Source of the DNA: an uncultured Novosphingobium sp.
Lineage (GTDB): Bacteria > Pseudomonadota > Alphaproteobacteria > Sphingomonadales > Sphingomonadaceae
NCBI GenBank assembly: GCA_946886075.1
Contig: CAMPHR010000060.1
Coordinates: 1 to 11,988, forward strand
Reading direction: 5' to 3'
DNA: 11,988 nucleotides
The position numbers and the translations under genes were made by a program. Positions 6,453 through 11,988 of this stretch are shown piece after piece; position 1 is the first letter of the stretch, and the number at the start of each line of letters is the position of its first letter. The notes under the pieces were generated by a model. That model did not search any database, was not told the DNA's origin, and saw only the letters and a program-made list of their open reading frames with translations.

Positions 6453-8081
6453 ATGACGGTGGTTCGAACGCTTTGCGGCCAATGTTCGGTCGGCTGCGGC
6501 GTGCGCGCCATGACGGGGGAGGGGCGCGACCTGTCCTTCACGGGCGATCCGGTGCACCCGGCGAATAGCGGGCTGCTGTGCGGGGGGAGCGAGGCGATCG
6601 ACGCCATGGTGCCGCTCGACGGTCGGCTGCTGCATCCTATGCTCAACGGACAGCGGGTCAGCTGGGACCGTGCCATCGGTCAGGCCGCCCGGAAGCTGAA
6701 GGACCTACTGCATCGTTATGGTGCGAGCAGTGTCGCCATGCACGTCGCGGGCGGGTTGCTGACCGAGGATTATTATGTCGCCAACAAGCTGATGAAGGGC
6801 TTCATCGGCTCTGCGCATATTGACTGCGCCTCCGGTGGCGGGCCTGCCGCGGACATCTACCGCCGGGCGCTGGGCGAAGATGTCGTGCCGGGGACATATG
6901 AGGATATCGATCGGGCGGAACTGATATTGGTTCCGGGCGAGGCGACGCTGCGCGAGCATCCAATATTGGCCGAGAGGGTTCAGGCCGCGCGGGAGCGAGG
7001 TGGGGCGCGGCTGATCCTGCTTGACGATGAAGCGGACCCCGAAGAAGCGAACCTGGCTGATATTCGGCTGAACATCGTTTCGGGAAGCGCGGCTGTTCTG
7101 CTCAATGGCCTGCTGCTGCATTGTCATGACCGCGAGATGGTCGCCTCCGCCTATGTGGACCGGCATGTGGTGGTGCCACCCGACTTCTGGGCGCAGCTGC
7201 GGCAGGGGCATGATCTCTGGACGGTCGCGCGCCGCTGCGGGCTGCAAGCGGGTGAGGTTCGCGCCTTCTATGACCTGATCGCGGCAGGGCGGCATGTGGT
7301 GACGTTGCTGGGCGATGGCGACGCAAGCCTGATGCAAGCCGTGCTGAACCTTCACTTGTCCATGGGATGGATCGGACGTCCTGGCGCCGCCCCTTTCGCA
7401 CTAGCGCGGGATGGCAATGCGATGGGCGCGCGGGAGGTGGGATGCGGCAACGGGCAGATCGCGGCGCATCGCGACTTTTCGGAAGAGGCGCTGAGTTCAA
7501 CCGCGCGTTTTTGGAGCGCGCCGCTTATGGCGGATGAGGCGGGATTGTCGGGCGAGAAGCTGGCGGAGGCGATCGAGCTGGGGGTGATCAAGGCTCTCTT
7601 GATCATCGGGAGGCTGGCTCCCGAGCATCGATTGACACCCTTGCTGGCGAAGGTGCCTTTAGTCATCATGACGACGCCATGGATACCGCGTCGAGACGTG
7701 AAAAACCTGCTGACGCTGCCTTCTCCCCTCTGGATCGAGAAGGATGGCACGGCGACGGGCGCGGACCGGCTGATCAGCCGCCAGCGCCGCCTCTTTCCGC
7801 TTCCCGGCGAGGCGAAGCCGGATTGGTGGAGCCTGACGCAGATCGGGCGCGCGATGGGGTGGGGCGATGCCTTTCATTATGAGCGGCCCGCTGAAATCTA
7901 TCGCGAGCATGTGCGGCTTACCGGCTATCATAATGGTGGCGAGAGGCTGCTCGACCTGCGGCGGCATGCGCCCATTTCCAACCCTGCTTATGAGGAGCTG
8001 ACGCCGTGGCGTTGGGGTGGGGTGCCATTTGATGGGGGGCGTTTTCCGACGGCTGATGGCAGGGCGCGGTTGTTGGTTTGA
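6453..8081 (+). CDS. Truncated NasA-like molybdopterin oxidoreductase homologue
   Basis: The 542-residue product resembles the catalytic subunit of assimilatory nitrate reductase, which is normally near 870-900 residues. It keeps the N-terminal [4Fe-4S] cysteines C8, C11, C15 and C43, the GDPVHPANSGLLC phrase (31-43), LLTEDYYVANKLMKGFIGSA (102-121), GNAMGAREVG (321-330), EKDGTATGADRLISRQR (429-445) and GEAKPDWW (452-459). The segment where NasA has NSRLC with the molybdenum-ligand cysteine reads instead CASGGGPAAD (125-134), shorter and without a cysteine in the expected place. DPRRT-type cofactor contacts are also replaced (DDEAD, 191-195). The protein stops at FPTADGRARLLV (531-542), just where the C-terminal molybdopterin-binding domain should begin. 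No remnant of that domain is readable downstream in the two forward frames I translated. The frame is otherwise clean. Nitrate reduction by this protein is doubtful. The Shine-Dalgarno is poor, but the ATG at 6453 fits the motif position. Confidence 0.85.
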   Translation: MTVVRTLCGQCSVGCGVRAMTGEGRDLSFTGDPVHPANSGLLCGGSEAIDAMVPLDGRLLHPMLNGQRVSWDRAIGQAARKLKDLLHRYGASSVAMHVAGGLLTEDYYVANKLMKGFIGSAHIDCASGGGPAADIYRRALGEDVVPGTYEDIDRAELILVPGEATLREHPILAERVQAARERGGARLILLDDEADPEEANLADIRLNIVSGSAAVLLNGLLLHCHDREMVASAYVDRHVVVPPDFWAQLRQGHDLWTVARRCGLQAGEVRAFYDLIAAGRHVVTLLGDGDASLMQAVLNLHLSMGWIGRPGAAPFALARDGNAMGAREVGCGNGQIAAHRDFSEEALSSTARFWSAPLMADEAGLSGEKLAEAIELGVIKALLIIGRLAPEHRLTPLLAKVPLVIMTTPWIPRRDVKNLLTLPSPLWIEKDGTATGADRLISRQRRLFPLPGEAKPDWWSLTQIGRAMGWGDAFHYERPAEIYREHVRLTGYHNGGERLLDLRRHAPISNPAYEELTPWRWGGVPFDGGRFPTADGRARLLV

Positions 8082-8110
8082 AGTTGAGGGCTTCAATCTC
8101 AAGCACCTAT

Positions 8111-8212
8111 CCGTTCGGGCTGTCCGAACGAGTCACTCGCCTCGTTCGAATGTCGAAGCCCCTTCTCTTGCTAAGAAGAAGTAATGCCCTTCGACAGGCT
8201 CAGGGTGAACGG
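8111..8212. repeat. Inverted pair of REP-like elements
   Basis: The outer arm CCGTTC (8111-8116) is complementary to GAACGG (8207-8212). The inner arm TGTCGAAG (8151-8158) is complementary to CTTCGACA (8189-8196). A short central stem CTTCT/AGAAG sits at 8162-8166 and 8174-8178. The right half (8187-8212) has the form CCCTTCGACAGG...GTGAACGG, which I recall as a frequent intergenic repeat in sphingomonads. The left half looks like a degenerate copy in the opposite orientation and carries extra hairpins: CGTTCGG/CCGAACG (8112-8118, 8124-8130), or alternatively CGAACGAG/CTCGTTCG (8125-8132, 8141-8148). It lies between convergent genes, as REP elements typically do, and may act as a bidirectional transcript end. 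Confidence 0.6.
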
Positions 8213-8257
8213 TGTCCGGGAGTGGTGCCCGTCCCCATTTGACGGAGGTGCGGCTGG

Positions 8258-8277
8258 GCTCCTGCCTTCGCAGGAGC
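8258..8277. repeat. Short perfect hairpin between convergent genes
   Basis: GCTCCTGC at 8258-8265 is the exact complement of GCAGGAGC at 8270-8277 around a CTTC loop. It lies 14 bases beyond the stop of the minus-strand glycosyltransferase. I recall similar 'GCTCCTGC..GCAGGAGC' palindromes as dispersed repeats in sphingomonad genomes. A terminator role for the glycosyltransferase transcript is plausible, but no T run follows it on either strand. Confidence 0.5.
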
Positions 8278-8290
8278 GCGGGCTTATAGA

Positions 8291-9463
8291 TTAACCGCCG
8301 CGCGCTATGCCCTTTAGGTGATGGAGCAGCAGGTCGGCATTGGCTTCCCAGGTGAAGCGCAGCGCGGTGTCGCGCACGGCTTCGCGTTCGGGCGGGTTGT
8401 AGAGGACGTCGCCGATTGCGGCAGCGATTGCTTCCGGGTCGCGATCGACGATCTTGCCTGCTTCGGGCCGATCGAGCAGTTCACGGGCGCCGCCGACATC
8501 GGTGATGACGATTGGTGTGCCGCAGGCGAGCGATTCGACCCAGGCGTTGGCGAGGCCTTCGGAAGAAGAGGGCAGCGCCATCACGTCGGCGGCGGCATAG
8601 ATGCGCGGCAGCCGGTCATGCGGGACGGAGCCCAGGAAGCCGATGCGGCGGTCGACGCCTAACTCCTCCGCCATTTTTTCGAGCGACCGGCGATATTGCC
8701 CCTGACCAGCGAACAGCAGCGTAATGCCCGGCAGGCGGGGGAGCGCTTGCACCAGTAAATCCTGTCCCTTGCGGGGAATGAGCGCGCCGACGCACAGAAC
8801 CACAGGGCCTTCGAAGCCCAGCACATCCTTGGCGACGGCGCGGTCGGCGATTTCGAAGCGGTCGAGATCGACGCCGGTATAGTGGACGCGGATTTTCTCG
8901 GCATCCATGCCCAGCTTCACCATCGACCGGCGCATGGCGCTGGACACGGCGAGCAGGCCGGCGGCCTCGGCCCCGGCGCGCTTCACCATGGCGCGGGTGT
9001 CTCGGCGTTTGCCCCAATAATGGATGTCTGCGCCGCGCGCTTTGATCGAGTAGGGGATGCCGAGCGCACGCGACAGGCGCTGCGCAACCGGGCCATCGGG
9101 GAAGAAGAAGCTCGCGTCGATCACGTCGAAGGGCTGCTGCGCATGCAAATGGCGGACCAGCGGCAGGATCGCGCGGGTCATGCTGCCGACATTATAGCGC
9201 GCGCCGATCTTCGGGATCGTCGAAAAAAGCGGGCGGTAGACGGTGAGGTCTTTCCACCTTTCCTTGCGCGGCAAGGCGCGGAGGGGCGCATATTGGCTGG
9301 CGAGGCCGATCGGCCAGATGGGAACGCCCAGCGGTGCGATGACCGTGACATTCACGTCGGGGCGGCTGGCGAGTTCCCGCGCCTGCCTTTCCACGAACAC
9401 GCCGAAATTGGGGCGGCTCATGTCCGGGAAAAGCGTCGAGAGCGTAAGCACATTCAGCGTCAT
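8291..9463 (-). CDS. Glycosyltransferase, GT4/group 1 type
   Basis: This 390-residue GT-B enzyme carries the classic family-4 pattern. The N-terminal half has LTLSTLFPDMSRPNFGVFVERQ (7-28), the loop of the acceptor domain. The donor half has GVDLDRF (197-203), GALIPRKGQD (226-235) and SSSEGLANAWVESLACGTPIV (299-319), with the E-x7-E pair at E302 and E310. There is no signal peptide, so it acts at the cytoplasmic face of the membrane or in the cytosol. The ATG at 9463 is supported by GGGAGG (complement of 9468-9473), four bases upstream. It follows the XRE regulator by 58 bases on the same strand, so the two may be co-transcribed. It is a different branch from the glycosyltransferase at 559. 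Donor and acceptor are unknown; an exopolysaccharide or glycolipid role is the natural guess given the neighbourhood. Confidence 0.92.
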   Translation of the reverse strand: MTLNVLTLSTLFPDMSRPNFGVFVERQARELASRPDVNVTVIAPLGVPIWPIGLASQYAPLRALPRKERWKDLTVYRPLFSTIPKIGARYNVGSMTRAILPLVRHLHAQQPFDVIDASFFFPDGPVAQRLSRALGIPYSIKARGADIHYWGKRRDTRAMVKRAGAEAAGLLAVSSAMRRSMVKLGMDAEKIRVHYTGVDLDRFEIADRAVAKDVLGFEGPVVLCVGALIPRKGQDLLVQALPRLPGITLLFAGQGQYRRSLEKMAEELGVDRRIGFLGSVPHDRLPRIYAAADVMALPSSSEGLANAWVESLACGTPIVITDVGGARELLDRPEAGKIVDRDPEAIAAAIGDVLYNPPEREAVRDTALRFTWEANADLLLHHLKGIARGG

Positions 9464-9521
9464 GCCGCCTCCCTTAAGGCATCGCAGTTAATCGAGGGTT
9501 AGGGGTGAAGTAAGGCTTTGG

Positions 9522-10085
9522 CTATAATTGTCTGACCAGCTGGACGGCGACGGCGCCCCAGGGCGGGTCGCTGATCACCTGCTGACGACTGCCGCTGCCG
9601 AGCGGCAGGATCTGCAGCTTGTCACCCTCACGCCCGATGAGGCGGCCGAAGACAAAGCGTCCAGCATGGCGGGGGAGCAATATGTCGCGGTTGAGCGCGC
9701 TTGCAAATTCGTCCGGGCCGATGCGGCGACACCAGATTTCATCGCCGCTGCGGTAATCGCCGATGCTGGCGGACACCTGCACGCCGATCATCGCGTCCGC
9801 TGGCACGGGTGGGGGGAAGGACAGGCTGCGGGTAGGAGCGCGCGCGCCTTCGGGACCGAGCAGCGCCGCGACCGGGACCACGCTTTGTCCCGGCAGGGCG
9901 ACGAGTTCGGATGACCCAACGCCTAGTGCATCGGCGATGCGGTTCAGCCAGTTGACCGATACGGTTCGCGTGCCCGTTTCCAACCGGCCGATGGTCTGCG
10001 CGGTCGTCGGCGGCTGGCACAGGGCGGCGACCTGCTCCAGCGTCAAACCCTTGGCTTTGCGAACTTCTCTTATGCGGGTGATCAT
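9522..10085 (-). CDS. XRE-family transcriptional regulator with LexA/CI-like C-terminal domain
   Basis: This 187-residue protein starts MITRIREVRKAKGLTLEQVA. Residues 4-57 form a Cro/C1 helix-turn-helix with the recognition helix near TTAQTIGRLETGTRTVS (27-43). Residues 95-187 look like the beta-rich S24/LexA C-terminal fold (SIGDYRSGDEIWCRR at 107-121, RFVFGRLIGREGDKLQILPL at 143-162), a dimerisation domain. The usual catalytic serine ahead of a methionine is not seen at the expected position (ADAMIGVQV, 97-104), so self-cleavage is doubtful. The frame is open up to 10163, but the extra 26 residues do not look like a domain and would cover the promoter region, so ATG 10085 is preferred. It is divergent from the DUF6456 gene and upstream of the glycosyltransferase on the same strand. 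Its ligand and targets are unknown; it probably regulates itself and its divergent neighbour. Confidence 0.85.
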   Translation of the reverse strand: MITRIREVRKAKGLTLEQVAALCQPPTTAQTIGRLETGTRTVSVNWLNRIADALGVGSSELVALPGQSVVPVAALLGPEGARAPTRSLSFPPPVPADAMIGVQVSASIGDYRSGDEIWCRRIGPDEFASALNRDILLPRHAGRFVFGRLIGREGDKLQILPLGSGSRQQVISDPPWGAVAVQLVRQL

Positions 10086-10183
10086 GCCTGTTCCGGACTT
10101 TTTACCTATTTGGTTTTTGTTCTTTCCTACAAATGGTTCGTCGTGGCAAGCCCCTTCCATCATTCAGGTGCGAGGAGAAGGCG
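10086..10183. promoter_or_regulatory. Divergent promoter region between the XRE regulator and DUF6456 genes
   Basis: This 98-base gap separates two divergently read genes, so it must carry promoters for both. It contains an AT-rich tract at about 10097-10135, conspicuous in otherwise GC-rich DNA, with T runs on the plus strand. I could not assign convincing -35/-10 pairs: TACAAA at 10128-10133 is a possible plus-strand -10. A TCCGGA palindrome at 10092-10097 is too short to call an operator. The location makes it the natural binding site for the XRE protein. Confidence 0.5.
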
Positions 10184-10642
10184 ATGCGAAGCCAATTTGT
10201 GGAGCAGAAGATCGAGGACCCCGCAGGACATGTCCAGACCGTTGCCGTCAATGTCGGCGAATCGCCGCTCTCCTGGCTGCACGCGCGAGGTCTTTTGAGC
10301 GATCGCTATTTCCGGGCGGGTGAGTTGCTGCGGGCGGATTGGGAGAAGGCGGGGCTGGGGCCGCGCGTGACGATGCGTTGGGACGTAGCCCCAGCGACGG
10401 GCGGGACGAGGCGGGGTGCTGGGACGCCCGATCCCAGTATGGCGCAGCTTTCCGCGCGGGAGCGGTTCCATGCGGCGATCGCTGCGGCCGGGCCGGGCCT
10501 GAGCGACATATTGTGGCGGGTCGCCTGTGCTGGCGAAGGGTTGGCGGCGGCGGAGCGGGCGCTTGGATGGCCGAGCAGGGCGGGCAAGCTGGTGCTGACA
10601 TTGGCGTTGGAGCGGGTGGCGGCGTGGTATCGGGTGACCTGA
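10184..10642 (+). CDS. DUF6456 domain protein of unknown function
   Basis: This 152-residue protein matches my recollection of the alphaproteobacterial DUF6456 family. It has ESPLSWLHARGLLSDRYFRAGELLRADWEKAGLGPRVTMRWD over residues 26-67, a short linker rich in glycine and arginine (70-82), and a C-terminal helical block ending GWPSRAGKLVLTLALERVAAWY (128-149), which could be a small DNA-binding-like helical unit. No function is established to my knowledge. No signal peptide or membrane segment is seen. The start at 10184 is decided by AGGAG at 10173-10177, six bases upstream; the open frame extends to 10133 but those residues lack any family character. It is divergent from an XRE regulator, which may control it. 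A short hairpin follows the stop. Confidence 0.75.
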   Translation: MRSQFVEQKIEDPAGHVQTVAVNVGESPLSWLHARGLLSDRYFRAGELLRADWEKAGLGPRVTMRWDVAPATGGTRRGAGTPDPSMAQLSARERFHAAIAAAGPGLSDILWRVACAGEGLAAAERALGWPSRAGKLVLTLALERVAAWYRVT

Positions 10643-10664
10643 GGGGGTGGGCGTGATCGTCGGG

Positions 10665-10680
10665 TACGGAGGCATCCGTA
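10665..10680 (+). terminator. Small hairpin after the DUF6456 gene, possible weak terminator
   Basis: TACGGA (10665-10670) and TCCGTA (10675-10680) form a 6-base-pair stem with a GGCA loop, 22 bases past the DUF6456 stop. The sequence after it contains only a broken T-rich run (TTCTTT at 10688-10693), so intrinsic termination is possible but weak. Confidence 0.3.
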
Positions 10681-10685
10681 TCAGG

Positions 10686-10742
10686 GCTTCTTTCCGGCGC
10701 CCCGGGCTTAACCGGCTGCCTCGGCAACGTCCGACAAGAAGC
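10686..10742. repeat. 57-base structured segment with 7-bp terminal inverted repeat
   Basis: GCTTCTT (10686-10692) is the exact complement of AAGAAGC (10736-10742). The enclosed 43 bases are GC-rich and contain a GCCCCGGGC near-palindrome and CCGG-type repeats, so the RNA could fold into a branched structure. The ends recall a tRNA acceptor stem, but the segment is too short and lacks a T-loop, so it is not a tRNA. It may be a degenerate mobile repeat or a transcript-end structure between convergent genes. Confidence 0.35.
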
Positions 10743-10745
10743 GGG

Positions 10746-10766
10746 ACCCCGGATCAAGTCCGGGGT
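10746..10766. repeat. REP-like palindrome of the CCCCGGA-TCAAG-TCCGGGG type
   Basis: ACCCCGGA (10746-10753) and TCCGGGGT (10759-10766) form a perfect 8-base-pair stem around a TCAAG loop. I recall this palindrome as a common dispersed intergenic repeat in sphingomonads and other alphaproteobacteria. It sits 27 bases beyond the stop of the minus-strand NUDIX gene and 104 bases after the DUF6456 stop, so it may end transcription from both sides. Confidence 0.6.
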
Positions 10767-10792
10767 GACGAATACTCAAACGGGATCATGCT

Positions 10793-11338
10793 TTAGCGGC
10801 TGAGTTCGGGGCCGAGTAATAGCAGCAGTTTGACGTCGATGGCGAAGCCTTCCGCGCGCCAAGAGGCGATTTGCTTGCTCACATCGTCGAGGGGGACCCG
10901 GTGGACGCGGATATCTTCTCCGTCGACGCCGCCGCCTTCGCCGGTTTTCTGCAGGTCATGGGCGCGGAAGAGGCAGAAGCTTTCCGATACCATGCCGGGC
11001 GAGCTGTAGAAGTCGCCAGCGGCTTCCATGCGTCCGGCGCGGTAACCGGTTTCCTCTTCCAGCTCGCGGATCGCAGCGAGGGCGGATTCCTCGCCTTCTT
11101 CCGTGTCGCCGACCAGGCCCGCGGGCAATTCGATGCAGCGGCGGCCGAGCGGCACGCGGAACTGATCGACCAGCAGCACATGGCGCCGTCCGTCCACATC
11201 TTCGTCAATGGCGAGGATCACGGCGGCATGGATGCCGCGCGCGCGGCCGACATATTCCCACCTGCCGCGACGCTTGGCGGTGATGAAGCGGCCAGCCCAC
11301 ATGATTTCTTCGGGCGCGGCCATATCCTGTTCGCTCAT
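10793..11338 (-). CDS. NUDIX hydrolase, probable ADP-ribose pyrophosphatase type
   Basis: This 181-residue protein contains a complete Nudix box G-x5-E-x7-REUxEExGU at residues 77-99 (GDTEEGE...RELEEETGY), which binds the divalent metals. The preceding VLLVDQFRVPLGRRCIELPAGLVGD (54-78) and the N-terminal KRRGRWEYVGR (22-32) fit the ADP-ribose/NDP-sugar pyrophosphatase branch, which splits nucleoside diphosphates linked to another group. SSPGM (112-116) is also typical there. The start is the ATG at 11338, which overlaps the stop of the upstream TPM gene in an ATGA arrangement, so translation is coupled. The open frame running to 11497 lies inside the TPM gene and is not real coding. The substrate branch is inference; the Nudix assignment is secure. 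Confidence 0.92.
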   Translation of the reverse strand: MSEQDMAAPEEIMWAGRFITAKRRGRWEYVGRARGIHAAVILAIDEDVDGRRHVLLVDQFRVPLGRRCIELPAGLVGDTEEGEESALAAIRELEEETGYRAGRMEAAGDFYSSPGMVSESFCLFRAHDLQKTGEGGGVDGEDIRVHRVPLDDVSKQIASWRAEGFAIDVKLLLLLGPELSR

Positions 11339-11988
11339 AATTCGATCAGCCTGTCGGGCAGCTCGTTGACGTCGTCCTGCTCGCGCGGGAAGTGGGTGGC
11401 AAGGATGGCGCCTACCTGCGCAACCGCCTGCGCCAGGCCTTCGCCGGGCTGTCCTGCACGGATGGCGTCGATCAGCGCCGCCATGGCGTCGCCCCATGCT
11501 TCGGGCGTAACCTTGTCGTTGATCGCGCGATCGGCGACGATTTCGGCGCGATGTTCGTCCAGCGAGAGGTAGATAAGGACGCCCGTGCGTCCGCGCGTGC
11601 GCGCTTCGGCGGCGGTGCGGAAGAGCAGGATGGCGCGGCGGCGGACCCGGCGGGCTTTTGTCGCGCGCGGCGTCATCAGCATGCGCAAAGGCATGATGGC
11701 GAGCAGATAGCGCACCACCAGGAATTTGAGGATGAGAATGGCGGTCAGGCCGAGCAGCAGCTTCCAGTCCGCCAGCTCATGATCCCAGTCGAGGAGCAGC
11801 GATGATAGGAACGCCCGCAGATGCGCGGGAAAGGCGGCCATGAGCGCGAGCGCGAGAAACACGGCTGCTGCTGCCCAGCTGAGCCCGACATCATGATAGC
11901 TGTCCGACCGCCGAGTGACGATCGTCACGATCTCGCCGGACGTGCGGGCCTCCGCTTCCTGGACAGCGGCGGATACGCGGTCGTGGTC
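11335..11988 (-). CDS. TPM-domain membrane protein (5' end beyond the window)
   Basis: The frame is open from the window edge: bases 11929-11988 encode DHDRVSAAVQEAEARTSGEI, running straight into VTIVTRRSDSYHDVG. This is the normal N-terminal 'EAEARTSGEIVTIV' part of TPM-domain proteins, so the gene starts outside the window and the GTG at 11928 is an internal valine. Two hydrophobic segments follow, about 15-38 and 58-80 residues after that valine. A soluble part then carries GVLIYLSLDEHRAEIVADR and a helical end (DAMAALIDAIRAGQPGEGLAQAVAQVGAIL). TPM proteins are membrane-anchored with an exposed TPM domain; some family members have phosphatase or photosystem II repair roles, but the bacterial function is unclear. 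It overlaps the NUDIX gene by four bases. Confidence 0.85.
   Translation of the reverse strand, partial: DHDRVSAAVQEAEARTSGEIVTIVTRRSDSYHDVGLSWAAAAVFLALALMAAFPAHLRAFLSSLLLDWDHELADWKLLLGLTAILILKFLVVRYLLAIMPLRMLMTPRATKARRVRRRAILLFRTAAEARTRGRTGVLIYLSLDEHRAEIVADRAINDKVTPEAWGDAMAALIDAIRAGQPGEGLAQAVAQVGAILATHFPREQDDVNELPDRLIEL

Noticed and set aside
8082..8290. A search for the missing C-terminal domain of the NasA-like protein in the downstream gap.
   Set aside because: The two forward frames I translated encode no molybdopterin-binding domain motifs; the gap is repeat sequence.
8882..9502. A 206-residue plus-strand open frame opposite the second glycosyltransferase.
   Set aside because: It lies antisense to a gene with clear GT4 motifs and shows no motif of its own.
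10086..10163. N-terminal extension of the XRE regulator to an ATG at 10163.
   Set aside because: The 26 extra residues have no domain character and would fill most of the divergent promoter region; MITRIREVRKAKGLT is a normal XRE beginning.
10686..10742. A tRNA-like gene suggested by the 7-bp terminal stem.
   Set aside because: At 57 bases it is too short, with no T-loop sequence or anticodon arm that I can draw.
11339..11497. N-terminal extension of the NUDIX protein.
   Set aside because: It is an Arg/Pro-rich shadow of the TPM gene in another frame; the ATGA overlap marks the real start.
11926..11928. GTG as the start of the TPM gene.
   Set aside because: The frame stays open to the window edge and encodes a family-typical N-terminal segment before this valine, so the gene is truncated by the window.

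Overview
The window is 11,988 bases of GC-rich chromosome. It is most consistent with a sphingomonad alphaproteobacterium (Sphingomonas, Sphingobium or Novosphingobium type). That assignment is inference from several things together: strong GC bias, a KpsC/KpsS capsule pair in which KpsC has a short N-terminal half, a DUF6456 protein, a LexA-like XRE regulator, and intergenic REP-like palindromes of a kind I recall as common in sphingomonads. No search was run.

Layout. On the plus strand at 1-4786 there are the last codons of a probable CoA-transferase beta subunit, a HIT-family nucleotide hydrolase, a family-4 type glycosyltransferase, and the capsule linker enzymes KpsC and KpsS, which overlap by 8 bases. 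A small-molecule kinase of the APH type (4779-5606, minus) runs tail-to-tail into kpsS with an 8-base overlap. Divergent from it is a plus-strand pair: a phosphomannomutase-like HAD protein (5683-6429) and a shortened protein resembling the assimilatory nitrate reductase NasA (6453-8081). After a palindrome-rich gap come two minus-strand genes, a second glycosyltransferase (8291-9463) and an XRE regulator (9522-10085). The regulator is divergent from a DUF6456 protein (10184-10642). A second palindrome-rich gap precedes a minus-strand pair with an ATGA overlap: a TPM-domain membrane protein, cut by the window edge, followed by a NUDIX hydrolase.

How the genes may work together. KpsS and KpsC make the poly-Kdo linker on a lipid for capsule export. 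The two glycosyltransferases and the PMM-like protein fit synthesis of the surface polysaccharide or its sugar precursors, so much of the window reads as a cell-envelope carbohydrate region. The HIT, NUDIX and TPM genes look like housekeeping neighbours.

The most unusual gene is the NasA-like protein. It keeps the N-terminal four-cysteine iron-sulfur motif and long stretches of NasA scaffold. It appears to have lost the segment carrying the molybdenum-ligand cysteine, and it ends before the C-terminal molybdopterin-binding domain. It is either a decaying paralogue or a repurposed one.

No stretch longer than 300 bases lacks a gene. The two largest gaps (8082-8290 and 10643-10792) are both between convergent genes and both hold inverted repeats. 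I saw no tRNA, rRNA, CRISPR array, insertion sequence or transposase.
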